Source: Ephemerocybe angulata
Taxonomy: Eukaryota; Basidiomycota; Agaricomycetes; Agaricales; Psathyrellaceae
Reading direction: 5' to 3'
Assembly (NCBI GenBank): GCA_013368325.1
Contig: JAACJK010000163.1
Coordinates: forward strand, 1,116,001 to 1,180,000
Length of the DNA stretch: 64,000 nt
Both the position numbers and the translations under genes were made by a program. The notes beneath the pieces were generated by a model, which saw only the letters and a program-made list of their open reading frames with translations, was not told the origin of the DNA and searched no databases. Positions 24,793 through 41,164 of the stretch are shown here, in pieces. The number at the start of each line of letters is the position of its first letter. The stretch's first letter is position 1.

Positions 24793-25944
24793 AAAATCTA
24801 GGAAGGCCTCGCAATTGATGCACTTTGACGTCGGGCCCTTTCGCAGTCTCCAACAGGCAGGAGGTCGAGGCGGCATTCCGGCTTGATAGGTTTAGAAAAT
24901 AGTTATGGTTTCTAAACAGCGGCGGGAAGTCATCCAATATGGTACGTGTTGGGCGGGCGCCTTCCAGATTGTAGATACGCGTGCCATCATGCAAGTGGAG
25001 ATGATCGTTGGATCGACCCCGTCGTGCGGCGCTGACCCGCGACCACGCGACAGCACGGATGGTATCCAGTCGCGTGGCCGAGGCCCCCGTTCGGTGTTTA
25101 ATCGATACGAGCGAAAATAGGCGGAAATGGTCATTTAATAAGTATTTCCAAGAGTATCCCCATCGTACCCTATATCGAGCCAACAGGGACTTGTCCTAAC
25201 CCGACGTCCTTAAACGCCAGGCTAACCGCACAAAGTAACTGATTTCACGTCGAGATGGTAGAGGCCATCTGTCAACATTGGACCTTCGTCAGTGGGGAGA
25301 GCAAGAAATGGGCTGAAAAGAGACACGGTACGCTCCCTTTGATGCCCCGCAAAGAACTAAGGCTCGCGTTAGGCTCAACTAAGTAAACCCTCTCACGCCT
25401 TAGCGAAGAGGGGCTTATACCAACATAGGATTTTTGTAGGGCAGTGTAATTCCACCTTTTCGAACGCTGGCGTGAGCGGGCCATCTAGATTATGTGGGGA
25501 CATCTATTCTCCTCAAAAAGGCGCACCTCTACATGAAATCTTTATGCCTGTCTTCCCATCCACTCTTCCTGGAGGGACCGATACCAAATCAACGACTTTG
25601 TATTGAATCACACTTTCATTACATTCGAAACGTAGTGGTCGCCAGCTGCCGACGTCTGCCGCGCTGTGACACGATGTGACTGCTTCGGCCACTTATCAAA
25701 GATAGTCGCCGGCTTTGGCTTTCTTTAACGATGCGAGTCCATTTCTTCGAGTTTGCGAGAGATAAGGTACAGAGGGTCCTTCCACCAACATTGAAGCCAC
25801 TTGGGACTCTCGGTAGTGCTTCAGGAATGGTTGGGAGGAAAGAGCACCAAATGTGCCGGTCACTCGCTGTCACACATCCCGAACTGGAACTTTGTTTACA
25901 TGTATTGACAAGTTACACTGCCCGGCTAATCGACTAGTTTAGGA

Positions 25945-25976
25945 CAAGACCCTCCCCACGGGGGAGGTATGTCTTG
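25945..25976. repeat. Hairpin: bulged 13-bp stem, 3-nt loop
   Basis: Arms 25945-25957 and 25961-25976 pair perfectly as 7 inner and 6 outer base pairs, around loop acg, with a 3-nt bulge (tat) on the right arm. It lies about 1.2 kb from the hairpin at 24757. Confidence 0.65.
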
Positions 25977-28679
25977 CGACGAGACTAGGCTCGCGTGGCA
26001 TTTTGGTCCCCGGGGAATTGTAAATAACGCAAGGATTTGGGCGGGGTTTACACTTTTTTTGGCAATTTCAGGGCATTTCCAGACTGTTCCAGTATGATTG
26101 GGAGGAGATTGCAGATTGCGTTACGATATGGTTTGTGGAACGAGGGCCGGCAGCGCGGCTAGTGGGGGACCCTTCCAACCCGTCGTGTAACGTTGTGGCC
26201 ACTGACGACAGAGGTGGGCGATCGAGACAAGGCAGCTCTACCGATACCAAGGCGAAAGGCGCCCGCCAGGGGACCATGCTAGGTTCAAGGTTGAGGCAAC
26301 CTTTGCCGTGTTCCAGGACAACGCTTTTGGCAATCCGCGGTAAGTGGCGCGCCGGGGAGGAAAAAGTACAAGGATGTACAAAACGAGACGAGGATCCCTG
26401 ACGACCGAAGCGGGAGGGAGCTGTAGTCGATGATCTAACCGGAAAGGGCTCCGTCCAAAGTGGGTTGTCCAGTCCAATGCCCTGTGAACGAAACGTCACC
26501 AGACTTCCAAGTTTCGTCCTGATTGTAGTATCTCCCAACGAACATACTTACCTGCCACATTTGAACAATCATCGTGTGAGAAGGGCATCGTAAACTCAAG
26601 ATGTTAATCTCCCTTCGAAAACACACCGAATGACCGAAACTAGTGACCCTCCTCTGACCATGATACTTGCTCAGACAAACGCTCCGTTAGTCTGGCTAAG
26701 CATGCTCATTTTTGGATGGTGCGAAGTAAAAAGTCTCCGCAGCGTACCCTTTTTCCACTGAGAAGTTCTGCTGCCAAGGCAGAGGATATTCATATACCGG
26801 ATTCCTGGATTCTGGATCTCGGATTCCGAAGGAGGGATACGGATGTCCTGTCTTCACGGAGATGTCGACTGACCAGCGAAGTCCAGCCTGCTCCAGGACT
26901 ACTGAAGCCTAGATAATGAAGCGAATCGATGGAAGTCCGCCGTGTAATGTATAGCGAAGGCTGCAGAGGAGCCTGTGCCGTCTGCGGAGCCAAAAGGCCC
27001 ATCACAAACTATCATGAGCATGGCACACCGAGGAGCCAGATTGGAACTTTCGTACCATAAGTCTCCTCTACGGCATCCTTCTTCGATTCGCGAGAATCAA
27101 CAGGTCTTCTAAAGAGGGATTCTTTGCATCTTCTAATCCCCATCTTCGTCTGATGATGATATGGTATGCACGTACCTTGCAGGAATATAGGCGCCGCGCC
27201 GCATTCACCAGGTCACCGAAATCATGGATTCATGGACTGATACTCCCGCCGCACAGTGGGGTGATAGGTGCGGATTCTGTTAGCTGAGACGAAAATGCGG
27301 TTCAGAGCTCCTCGTATGCATGGTGAGCGCATGAGTAAGTGGTATCATACGGAATCAACCTCGCAGACCTTGCGGCTGTAGTCCGAATACCCAGTAAGGT
27401 TTCCAGTGAAATCGGCCGAGAGTAGACTGAGCACTAGGACAAGGGAGATCCCGAGTCAAGTTGTCTGGACGCTGCTAGTATAACTTCACATGGTTGCACG
27501 GCCCATCGAGAACCTGCTCTTCGAAGTGTTCAGTCCATGAATAGTGGAAAGGTGCCCAAGACAACATCTGGATTGAGGAAGGACTGACTGAATGGTCTGA
27601 ACCTCCGTGCAAATGTATGCAGGAACCTATAGCGAGCCATAGAAGTGTGTCAATTCAATTACGTCCTTCCTCCTCACCGGCCAAAACTTCCGCGCCTATT
27701 CACCGAGATTTCAGTGCGCGGTCGGAATTACAGCAGGGCTGAACATACCTGAGGTCTCGGCACTGTTATTGGGGAGATATAACCAGCGTCAAGCGCGCGG
27801 ACGTGTGCTTGATGTCCGTTCTCGCCTCAACCTGGGCATATCCGTTAATTTTATCATACAAGAGTGTATACGGAAGCAAAAGAATGACGTACAGTCAAAG
27901 ATCCGAGAGAACATGCATTGTGGGGGATCGCCCGCTAGAGAGGGGGAATGGAAGTGTGGATATCAATGCAGTGTACATACCACGCTCCTTCGCCCTAGAC
28001 GCAATGCAATTCCAATTACTCGCAATAACAAGATGTTGAGTTACTGAAGTAAATGGCAGCCTGGAGAATCAAATTAACGGAAGACTGACACAGGAATCCT
28101 GTATAGCTTGCGGTTGCAGGCACTCTTACCTGAACACTACTTATAGATAGAAGAAAGGGGTGGAAAGAAACGAAGCTCAGGAAGACAGGTTGTTCATAAT
28201 ATCCCACCCCACCCTTGCGACTTGGAACGGGAGGGGAAACCGGTTAGCTGAGAGGCAAAAACATCAAAAGCTGAGGGTCATAGAAACGCACGCAAGGAAG
28301 ATGGCTCACGCTGATCTCCCTGAGCCTCTAGTGGCCTGTAGTTAGCAACGACACATCGACATGGGATGGCGAAGGACCGTCGAACAGCTTCTTTGAGATA
28401 GAAGCCAAGTCAGTGTACCCAGCCTATCGTAGACGATGGAACGTACATCGGTCCAAGATCGTTGATGGCACTAGTGTCCAGGCAGAGGCTAAGGTGCTTC
28501 CGGACTTGCTCGCAGCAGTAGTGTCAGTTTCATCTTAATTCAGAGTGTTCGAGCCTTCCTGGCTTTGAGGGTGTCGGAGAGAACGGAGACGATAGTTCCA
28601 GGTGATATACTAAGGGAATCAGATCATGAGAATATTACGAGTGGCAGGGAAAGCAAAGCTAACCGTGGCCTTTGTTTAC

Positions 28680-28717
28680 GGAGTCACCACCACCACCAGA
28701 AGCATCGTGGTGACTCC
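28680..28717. repeat. Hairpin: perfect 11-bp arms, 16-nt loop
   Basis: ggagtcaccac at 28680-28690 is exactly complementary to 28707-28717. The loop contains a short cac/acc tract. There is no gene on either side. Confidence 0.65.
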
Positions 28718-29749
28718 CGCCAGACTAGATACAGTGCGCTGGGAAATTTCTTGAAGCCCTCAAGTTCGGGGGCCCTGCGTAGTACATTGGTGAACCTGAT
28801 AGACGAAACATGATGTCTGTGTTGCTAACTTACCGTAGACCTGTGGTCCTGAAGCATCTTTGTATTAGCCGGTCCCCGCGAAGGAGTATGGTATGCCTCC
28901 GGCTCATGAGCGGCCATGTCAGGGCGTCACTTCGCGCACCCTGTAGAAACTTCGGTGCCCTTCCGGCGCTCTGAAGACCCAATTGCGCCTCTTGGTTGAA
29001 CTCATCATCTAAGTAGGTCCTTATTGTGAGCAATGGTCAATACGACTGAACTGTACTGGAGATAACCAGGTAGTGGGACCTAAGAGTAGACTGATCTTCC
29101 CTGATTTGGGTCTTCCTTGCGAGTAATCCAAGGTCAAGCAGGATATATGTAATGCTGTCATCATCGATGGGACTGAGAGTTCCAATGGAATGTCGAGCAC
29201 ATGAATGGCTTTCGTCAGGGCTGGTCAACCTCGAATAGTGGAGCTTAGACCTATTAATATTTGCCAGAGTATGATATGAATACTCACAGAGGTGTTTGCT
29301 TTCTGGAAATATTCGCTTAGCTTTATGTAGGCTCGAAAACCAGCCGATACGGAGCACACACCCCAAGGTCCTGGAATCGAGTCTAAGCTTTATGGACAAA
29401 AGGCGCATCGCGAGACTATAAACCTTTTCGAGAGGATTGTTCAAGTTAAGCTGTAGTGTTTGATGAGGCGTCGATGGCCCTGGCTGACATGGCAATGTAA
29501 AGCCTCTCTAAAGACCGAGCCAGGAGAAATGTACCCTTCCTAGACTTCGAGTGCGGCTCGCCCAAGTACCTAGGCGAAGTTGTGCTTTCTTTCAGGTTCT
29601 GTGGCCCGATGTTTGATTCTGTGATTGGCGCCGAAGATCCCTCGCGTGACGACCGCGGCGAGGCTTGAAAGGGGTTCGATATTCCGAAGGAGTTCAAACC
29701 ACCATCGACTTCCTTTCACCTGCATCCCCGACGCCGTCAACCGTGCAAC

Positions 29750-30293
29750 ATGGCTGAACTTCGAAGCACAGGAGCACCCGCCATTACCATCACAACGAAG
29801 TACTTGGCGTCGAGTACACCATCTTTGCCCGGCCTAGTTCTGCAGGTCACGCAGCTTGTGGACTCGTATATGCTATGGGTGGGCATCAGCGATGGCGGTC
29901 CCGACGACATTGAACGCGTGGCCTCCCAAGGCAGCTTGTGCAAAGACTGGGCGGTCGCAATGCCCCCAAGGCCCGTAAGTGCGGCAACTGAACGAGATCG
30001 CCGTGGAGTTGACCTCCGCATTCCTGCGTAGCCCGCGAAAGAAGCTTCTGGAACCTCGTTGTTCCGCCCTGCAAGCTCGGATGTTGCGCTGTCGATGGCC
30101 CAAAGGCTAGGTAAGGACCTTGTCAATTGTCCCAACTGTGATCTGAGGCGAAGTTGCAGCGAGACGATTCAAGAAGCAGATATTCTTGTCGGTAGATATG
30201 CCAGCGGCCATCGTCGGGTTCGGCCAGGGGCAGATGCTGCTATTGGATGCAGAACGGGGCATCATCGAGAGGCTGAAAGAATTGGAATCGTAG
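29750..30293 (+). CDS. Proteasome assembly chaperone 4 (PSMG4/Poc4-like)
   Basis: This is a small chaperone that, with its PSMG3/Poc3-type partner, helps assemble the 20S proteasome alpha ring. Exons 29750-29974, 30032-30110 and 30160-30293 give 146 codons, 145 residues, the normal size for the family. Introns are 57 and 49 nt. Recognisable points are the central VTQLVDSYMLWVGIS strand-helix, the DWAVAMPP segment, SSDVALSMAQRLARRFKKQIFLS, and the C-terminal helix DAERGIIERLKELES. These match the DSLFLWVG, LAVAM and AQRLARKTNKQVFVS landmarks of animal PSMG4. The family diverges fast, so the call rests on ordered landmarks rather than overall identity. YAK1 starts 245 bp downstream on the same strand. 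Confidence 0.8.
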
Positions 30294-30537
30294 TTAGAAA
30301 ATAAAATGCAGTGTAGACTTGCCACGGGCAGACGCGCGAAATGCCGTTACAAGATCAAAGTGACTCTTGAAGCTCGACCACACTCTCCTGCTCACTGTGT
30401 CCCTTCCGTGCTCGTCGTCGTCTTCGTCTTCGTCGCCGTCGTATCCATTCCGAATCCACTGCTCAACGCAGCAACGGGCGTCGAGCGCTAGGTCGAGTCG
30501 ACATCCGAATTTCTGGATCACTGCTCTTTGAGAAAGC

Positions 30538-34678
<4,141 letters not shown>

Positions 34679-35464
34679 ATGCTTTCTTCGTTGGCGACAG
34701 CGGCCATCCGTTCGGTGTTGATATCCTTCGGTCTCGCTCTATCTATGCGACTGGCCCCTCTGTTCACAACGCTTACCGGCTTTCTTATAACCCTCTTACT
34801 TCAATGCACCCTCCGGCACTTCCTCACACCCCCTATTCATTCTCGATAAACTCTTCATACGTTTCTCTTGTCCCTGGTTGATCCGACTCTTTCACCTTGC
34901 CTTTTTCCTGTTCTCCGTTTCGCACCCTCGAGATTTTTGCCATGTTTATATTTCCACAGATGCTTTTCGATCGTCCCAACACACTGCTTATTGTATCCTG
35001 TTCCTTCTCTTCCAATCGTTCCAGGCTTGCTTACCAGCACTGACACGGCAGCGGAAATTCGGCAACCATTAATTAAGCTTGCAGTCGTCGTAGTGTCCGT
35101 CCACGTCATGTATCACGTTTCACTTTTACCCCGCTATTCAAGCCATTTCATTTGCTTCCACGCAGGAAATACGACCGGTTATAAACATGGTCAGGTACGG
35201 CCTTCTCATTGCGCATTCCTCTTCGTCAGAGAAGGGGTAGGTATGGGGGGACGCACTCCCCAAAGATGCACTCTATATACGTTCGGTGTTCTGGAGATCT
35301 ATTTAGGCGCCCAAGAGCAATCTGTTCGCCAGTGATCCCACCACGGCTTACTTAACGCATTGATGGGCTTCCTGAGTTCGAGTCGCGTCGCGTCTTCCTT
35401 CTCCTTCCAACCACCAGGGCTCTAACGAAGACAGAGAACTGCACTCAGCCGCTTAAGCTGCTAA
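34679..35464. other. YAK1 3' region and promoter of the H3K9 methyltransferase
   Basis: No gene seen. The first half is pyrimidine-rich, as expected for a long fungal 3' untranslated region. The second half must contain the promoter of the SET gene starting at 35465. Confidence 0.5.
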
Positions 35465-37918
35465 ATGCCGTCCAAATCCAAGAAATCCAAGACAAAGGAT
35501 CGGTCATCAAAGTCCAAGGTTGATACAACATACGAGGACGATGACTGGTCGGCGGAAACCATCCCCGCTGGATGTCGGCGTTCTGAGTCGCCATTCGAAA
35601 GCTTTGATGACGCAGAAGGTGCAGACGAATACGGCCACTGGCAACTCGATATAGTTGGGGAAGAAATAGACTACTACAACAGGATATGGTACGCTTTTCT
35701 ATGTCTGCCATATCTCGTACTCTCTGACGATCGGGGCAAATAGGTATGAGGTAGGTAGCGTCTGTATCTACAGCACCACATCCTCTGACCCAGTTTGAAG
35801 GTGGAATGGGGCACATGGAAACGGAAGGATGGAACGAATGGTACTTGGAAGAACGAGTATATTGGAAGTCGGCCAGACATCTTCAATTCTTGGAAACGGC
35901 AACAAGCGACACAACGGCGTCGAGAAATGAAGGAAAGCCTTTCTTATGAATTCAGCACATCCCTGGACATACACAACAACGACACTCGCCTCAGAGCTCA
36001 AGCCTTTGAAGAGAAGCTCGAGGAACGAAAGAAGAACCCCTTGAACTGGGAAGAAGCTCGGCTCAAGCAATTGGCGGAGGAAGAAGAACGTGGCTTGGAA
36101 GATGGGGATGACGAGGAGTTAGTTTCTGGAGTGCCTAGGAAACTCAGGGCTCTGAAGAGCCGATCTCAACCACGGTCCTCTTCAGCATGGCCCAGTCAAC
36201 CTACCTCGACTCACCGATTTGTGTCAGACAAAGTGGCATCATCTTCCTCCGTCGCTCGAACACCGGCTAGCAGCCTGACGCCGTTACCCAGCGCCGGGAG
36301 CTGCCCGACCCCTTTGTTTAGCTCTCAGGAACCAACGCCCTCGACCTCCAGAATGACATTGACCCCGGAATCCTCGCAGGCTTCTTTGCACTCAATGCCT
36401 CTCGATGGTACGCAAGAAATACCTGTGTTCGACAACTTCCATCCAAGGCAACCGCCAATGAGCGAGAAAGCGCGAGGTAAGCGCCCAGCAAGGGAGGTCG
36501 TATCGACACCATCTTCCTCTGGTAGCCATAAGCGACGCCGACTTGTGCTGAGCCCTCGAGAGGTATTGTCCGACGAATGGTCGAGATTTGGAGCCCCAAT
36601 CACGTTCCGCAACGATGTCGATGACGAGGAGATACCGCCCCTTGGACCCAACTTCCGGTACATAGAACGGGGTTATGTGTAGTGCGGTCAACGTTGGTTT
36701 CCTCCCTTCTAATCTTTACTGAATTCTTGCTTCTAGTGACGACGGCATACCCGGCGTAGACGAATGCCGCGATTTTCTCTTGTCCTGTAGTGGCCATGAT
36801 GTCTGTGGCCCTTCCAGGATTGGTAACTGTGACTGTCAGGGAGAGTCTCATTTGGATGATGAAACCGGACGCGTTCTTTGTGCTTACAACAAAAAGGTTT
36901 GTCCCTTCTGTTTGCCAATCGAATGCTCCTGAAAGACTCTCAGGGTCTGTTCCGGTTCAATGTCCTTCGGGGAGTGGAGGTAAAGGAGTGCACTCCGGTT
37001 CGTACCGTCTTACCTTCATCTTGGTGTAGGCTGCTTATAAAAGACAGCTTTGCAAATGCTCCCCCGATTGCCCCAATCGAGTCCTTCAGCGAGACCGTGA
37101 TATTCCCCTGGAAATATTCAAAACTCTTGATAGAGGATGGGGAGTTCGCACAAAGAAAAAATTGCCTCGGGGAAAGGTTTTGGGAATGTATACTGGGTAA
37201 GCTCGCTCTCAGCTCAACGAGTCTCCTCTAATTGAATACTGGCTCCGATACACCTAGGCTGCTCCTGTGAGTTAAATGAGCTGTCAAGCATTTCTTGCAT
37301 ACTGATAAACCAACAGACGGCGTGCAAAGGCATTGAAGGTGCACTCAGCGTACTGCTTCGATCTCGACGGGCAAGAAAGCCTCTCAGATTCTGAAGACGA
37401 ACCCTTGACCGAAGATAGCTACAGCGTGGATTCCCAGGATATAGGTACTTCCTTCCATTGCCTTCACTTTCAATGCTAAAGTTGTTTGACTTTAGGCAAT
37501 TGGTCACGCTTTATGAAGTAGGTACTCTGACAGCTTGCACGGTTCCAATGGATCTTAGATGGCTCTCTTAACAGCCATTCATGCGACCCAAACACAGTCG
37601 TTTACGAAGCTGTCTATGACCAAATGCCTTCAGTGAGTTCTCAACCCTTTACCTGACTAACCAAATCACCTAACCGCCGACATCATTAACCAGACCGGGA
37701 TGCCTTACCTTGCCTTCGCAGCGGTACGAGACATCCCCGCCGGAGAGGAGTTGACCTTTAATTACAAAGGGGTAAATGCCGAACTCGAGGCGAACACCCC
37801 GATCTCTCCGAAGAAAAAGAAGTCGGGAGGTAGAAAGGTTGTCTCATCTGACGACGAAGGATCATTCAGCAGAGAGTGCAGGTGCGGGGCTGCAAAGTGC
37901 AGAGGCTATTATGTGTAA
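35465..37918 (+). CDS. Chromo/SET histone H3K9 methyltransferase (Clr4/SUV39/DIM-5 type)
   Basis: This is a predicted heterochromatin-forming H3K9 methyltransferase. Exon 1 (35465-35688) splices at 35794. The junction rebuilds a chromodomain-like unit, [15 protein letters not shown] then [25 protein letters not shown] ~250-residue Ser-rich linker follows. The pre-SET region has paired cysteines ([16 protein letters not shown], and ECTP joined to [12 protein letters not shown] across a 50-nt intron). The SET core includes [43 protein letters not shown] (the Asn codon is split by an intron) and [11 protein letters not shown]. The post-[15 protein letters not shown] supplies the last zinc ligands. 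Exon structure between about 37197 and 37319 is uncertain: phase requires a tiny exon there. All catalytic motifs are present. Confidence 0.9.
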
Positions 37919-38670
37919 AACTGTGTTGCTTGGTATGCGCTCCTTCTCCCCCCTTTGCCTCCCTCGCGCTCGCCTCCTTACTCTACACATATACCCCTCT
38001 GCCCCTTTTGAATTTATCTTTACTTGACCTTGCCAACCTATGCGTACCTCCTTTTTGACTTTGGTTCCGCCCATGTACCTACAGTATTCGCAGGTGAACA
38101 AGCTCTACCCTCTCCCTTTGAAAATCGATCATTATCTCTGCGCTAGAACGACTTGGGCGGTGGCGGTCTATTTGAAAGGATTAGCTCTCCAGCACTCGGT
38201 GTCGTTGAATTCCCTTCGCCCGCCACTTGAGCTCAAACTAACGCACCAGGTACAGCAAGCTTTCTGCTCGGGTCCCCGGACTTTGTCGAACCATCCTTGG
38301 ACGCCACCGGACAAACTTCCTCCCTGTCTACACTACGAGGATCTAGCCCTCTCTAGCCCCCGCCAACCCATGGAAGACTGATCAGAATTGGGACGCTTGG
38401 CCCATGAGTCGCCCCGCAAGGACGTTTAAGCGCCCGAACGCGTCGGGAGCCACTCCAAGGCACACAGGCACATCAAGTAGAAGTTTCCCACGAGACATCC
38501 TATTTAACGCCTAAGGCGTAAACATCTCAAGAGGACGCACACAATCCCCACTCTCTTCCCGACATTAGCGCCAGCTCACGGATTGGAAAGACCTCTGTGT
38601 TTCGTACTCGGACCTGACGCCATAACGCAAGCCAGCCAGAGAACAAAGGGCTTCTTCCTAAACGACAATC
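37919..38670. other. Gene-free stretch before the third SDR
   Basis: No gene recognised. The sequence after the SET gene is pyrimidine-rich on the plus strand, and one 113-codon frame there (38040-38381) has no known features. The last 150 bases should be the SDR promoter. Confidence 0.45.
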
Positions 38671-40159
38671 ATGAGCTTTATTCACGACGATAAACTCGCG
38701 TCAAAGGAAAGGTTGTGCTTATCACTGGTATGTTTTACTTGCCCTTTCCAACATGAGAATAGCTCAACCGGTTCTCAAGGTGGCGCCGGTGGAATTGGAA
38801 AAGAAAGCGCCTTACGCTTTGCATCCAATGGGTAGGTCATCCTACGGAGGGCTACATACTGGTCGTCTGGTACTCAGCTCACTTCCTTCCTTCACGGCTT
38901 ATAGAGCTAAGGTCGTCATTGGAGACCTGAATGACACCGCTGGGAAGCAAACTGTTGCTGAGATTGAAGCAGCTGGAGGGTAAGCAATCCCCCACTCTTG
39001 CTGGCACACTGGTTGGTACTGTGTCCCCAACATTTTCTTATGTTGGTCGATCCCCAGAACGGCCACTTCAATCAAATGCAACGTGGTTGTGTGGGACGAT
39101 CTCGTCGCCCTCTTTGAACACGCCATTACTAAGTATCAATCCATTGACATTGTTGTAAGTGATACTTTCACAATTTCCATCGAAATGTTATTCAGAATGT
39201 ATCTTGATGGACAGATTCCCAACGCTGGTATCACGGATAGGGGGGACTTCGACAGCCTCGTGTTCAAGGACGGGAAACCCGTTGAGCAAAAAGCATTGGC
39301 CATTGACATTAATGTCACGGCCGTGCTAAAAAGTGAGCCTCATGACATTAAGCTGCGCTCTAGGGCTGTGTTAATTTGAATGACCAGCTGTACAGTTGGC
39401 GCAGCACTACATGACCATTGGGCAGAAAGAGAGCGACCTCAAGTCCATTGTCCTAATTGGATCCATGGGTGAGCCTTAAGTTACTTTTAGGATCTTTGTG
39501 TGATGTACTAAGGACCCTAAAGCTTCATGGATTGGAATTCCTAAGGCCCCACTTTATAGCTGCTCAAAGCACGCCATCCTGGGCTTAATGAGGTCCCTAA
39601 CGAAGCCTTTAGCCTTCAAAGGGATTCGGGTTGCTGTGATCCACCCTTTCTTCGCTGGTGAGATTCCTCGACCAATCATATTAGGCCCCGAGTGATCATG
39701 CTGAGCCATTGAACTCAGACACCAACATTCTGCCCACGGCTGTGAAACTCTTCCTCGCAGGCATCCCGCTCGTACCGGTGACTCGCGTCGCAGGGGCCAT
39801 CTTTTACGCTGCGACGGATCCTGACCCAGCAACCAACGGCTCATGCTGGTTGCTTCCGGACGATGGACCTGTCTTCCTGCTGAAAAAGGAGGAGCTTAAG
39901 CTGGGCGTGTATGAGATGATCGACTCCAGAGTGAACGCTGCCTTCAAGTGAGTTAACCCTGCATGGCCATATGTGAAGGGGTATTGATTCTGTGTGACTT
40001 AGGGGAGCGAAGGGTGCCCAATTCTACATTCGCCTCACCAAGGACGTGTGGCGCAACTGCGCCCCTCTGAGACAACTTGGCCTCGTTGGGTTGGTCGGCG
40101 CAATTGCCTGGACTAACAGGACACAGATCATTGGTCTAGTAAGCCAGTACACATCGTAG
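38671..40159 (+). CDS. Short-chain dehydrogenase, third locus, with an apparent one-base frameshift in exon 1
   Basis: This is a classical SDR (15-PGDH-like) spread over about eight exons. The downstream exons splice in phase. They give GGAGGIGKESALRFASNG (cofactor turn), AKVVIGDLNDTAGKQ, then NAGITDRGDF (active-site strand), LIGSM with the Ser, and the catalytic YSCSK, followed by VIHPFFADTN. The C-terminus continues to LVSQYTS. In exon 1 (38671-38727) the start MSFIHDDKLA is in one frame. The expected KGKVVLIT strand before the cofactor turn is in the next, and there is an in-frame stop upstream of it. One missing G in the purine run near 38705-38711 would explain this. It may be a sequencing error or a young pseudogene. 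The acceptor before GTGGCGCC is AAG. Confidence 0.72.
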
Positions 40160-40266
40160 CGTAGCCGGCCCACCGCCTTGATTGACTGGCACCTTATTTG
40201 TCACCCCTCTGGGTATCATTTCTGCGACGGAATTAGACCAGTCCTAGACACATATATAGAGGCTTC
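40160..40266. other. Short convergent intergenic gap
   Basis: About 107 bases between the stop codons of the third SDR (plus) and the ARL3-type GTPase (minus). The two 3' untranslated regions must abut or overlap here. Confidence 0.5.
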
Positions 40267-41164
40267 TTACCGCCTGCTGTTCTGAACTCGGATAAAAAGC
40301 CAGTCTACTGCAGCCCGTACGCCAGTTCTAATTCCTGTCAAGTTAGCGCTTGAAAATGGGCTGAATGGGATTGACTTACCCCTCCAAGGCGGATATACCC
40401 ATGACATCGAGACTAGCCCAGCGCTGACGCCTGGCGGCTACAGAAGTCTCCGACTCGCTGAACCTGTCTCTGCGAGAACTCTCTAGCTTTGACTGATGCC
40501 AGTCTTCGTACCCGTTCCGAATCTCGTCCACTGACAGGCTCATCGGGGAGTCTTGTTTGTTTGCTAGAAGTAGCAAGGGTACCCCAAGAATCTGGGGATT
40601 AGAAAGTACTGAATCTGGGGCGTAGTTAGGAACTGGGCAAGAGAGCGAAGACGAATGGCACACCGAATACCTCCCAGCCTTCTCCTAGTCGCTCTCTATC
40701 CTCGGCGTCAAGGACATATACGACGGCATGACAGTCGTCATAGTATTTAGGCCAGATATTACGGATACCTCTTTGGCCTCCGAGGTCCCAGAACTGTAGA
40801 ATAGTCGAAGGCAAGGTGATCTTGCCAGCTAAGCCCAGCGTAAGCAGCCGAAACGTTTAGTTGAGCAGCTGTCTCACTGTTCTGCCCAACGGTGGGGCCT
40901 ATTTTATCGGGCGATAGTCCTGGGGTATCATTGTAGAGAGTCTTGATCTTTTCAAGTAAAGTCTATCGCGGAGCCCTAGCATCAGCTCCGTCTGAACTTA
41001 GAGCGACCAGCTGGGTTCGAGCTACCGTTTTGCCCGCTCCGTCGAGCCCAATGATTATGACTGAGAATTCCTCTTTCCTGCCCTGTTTAGATAGATGCGC
41101 TCGTAGTGCATTATGCTGCTCACCGGGTTAAGTACTCGTGAAACCCCTTCAAAAGGTGATACAT
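40267..41164 (-). CDS. ARL3: ARF-like small GTPase, ARL3 (yeast)/ARFRP1 type
   Basis: This Golgi/TGN GTPase in yeast recruits Arl1 and its golgin. The start at 41164 gives MYHLLKGFHEYLTRKEEFSV, spliced through a 57-nt intron (acceptor gggcag). Motifs are GLDGAGKT (P-loop), PTVGQN (switch I Thr), FWDLGGQRGIRNIW (DxGGQ, switch II), LANKQD and SALEG. The end VRAAVDWLFIRVQNSRR is reached by an aattag acceptor, which avoids a stop that the nearer gacag acceptor would create. Residue 2 is Tyr, not Gly, so it cannot be myristoylated. Arl3/ARFRP1 proteins share this feature and are instead N-terminally acetylated for Golgi targeting. About 20 extra residues (ESSRRDRFSESETSVAARRQ) sit before the SALEG loop. 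It is divergent from VMA16. Confidence 0.88.

Larger units (their letters stand above)
20914..29749. other. 8.8-kb block without a convincing gene
   Basis: No frame exceeds about 180 codons, and none shows a known domain or a splice-linked continuation. The part nearest 20914 is expected to hold the CSL promoter and perhaps a long 5' leader. Three strong hairpins lie inside (24757-24792, 25945-25976, 28680-28717). A weak candidate small gene on the minus strand starts at 24242 and has a good gtaagt donor after about 60 codons, but I found no in-phase continuation I trust. No terminal repeats or transposase remnants were recognised by eye. Non-coding RNA, decayed mobile DNA or lineage-specific small genes are all possible. 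Confidence 0.55.

Noticed and set aside
35330..35400. Possible tRNA, because of a gttcgagtc motif
   Set aside because: No acceptor stem or anticodon arm can be folded around it.
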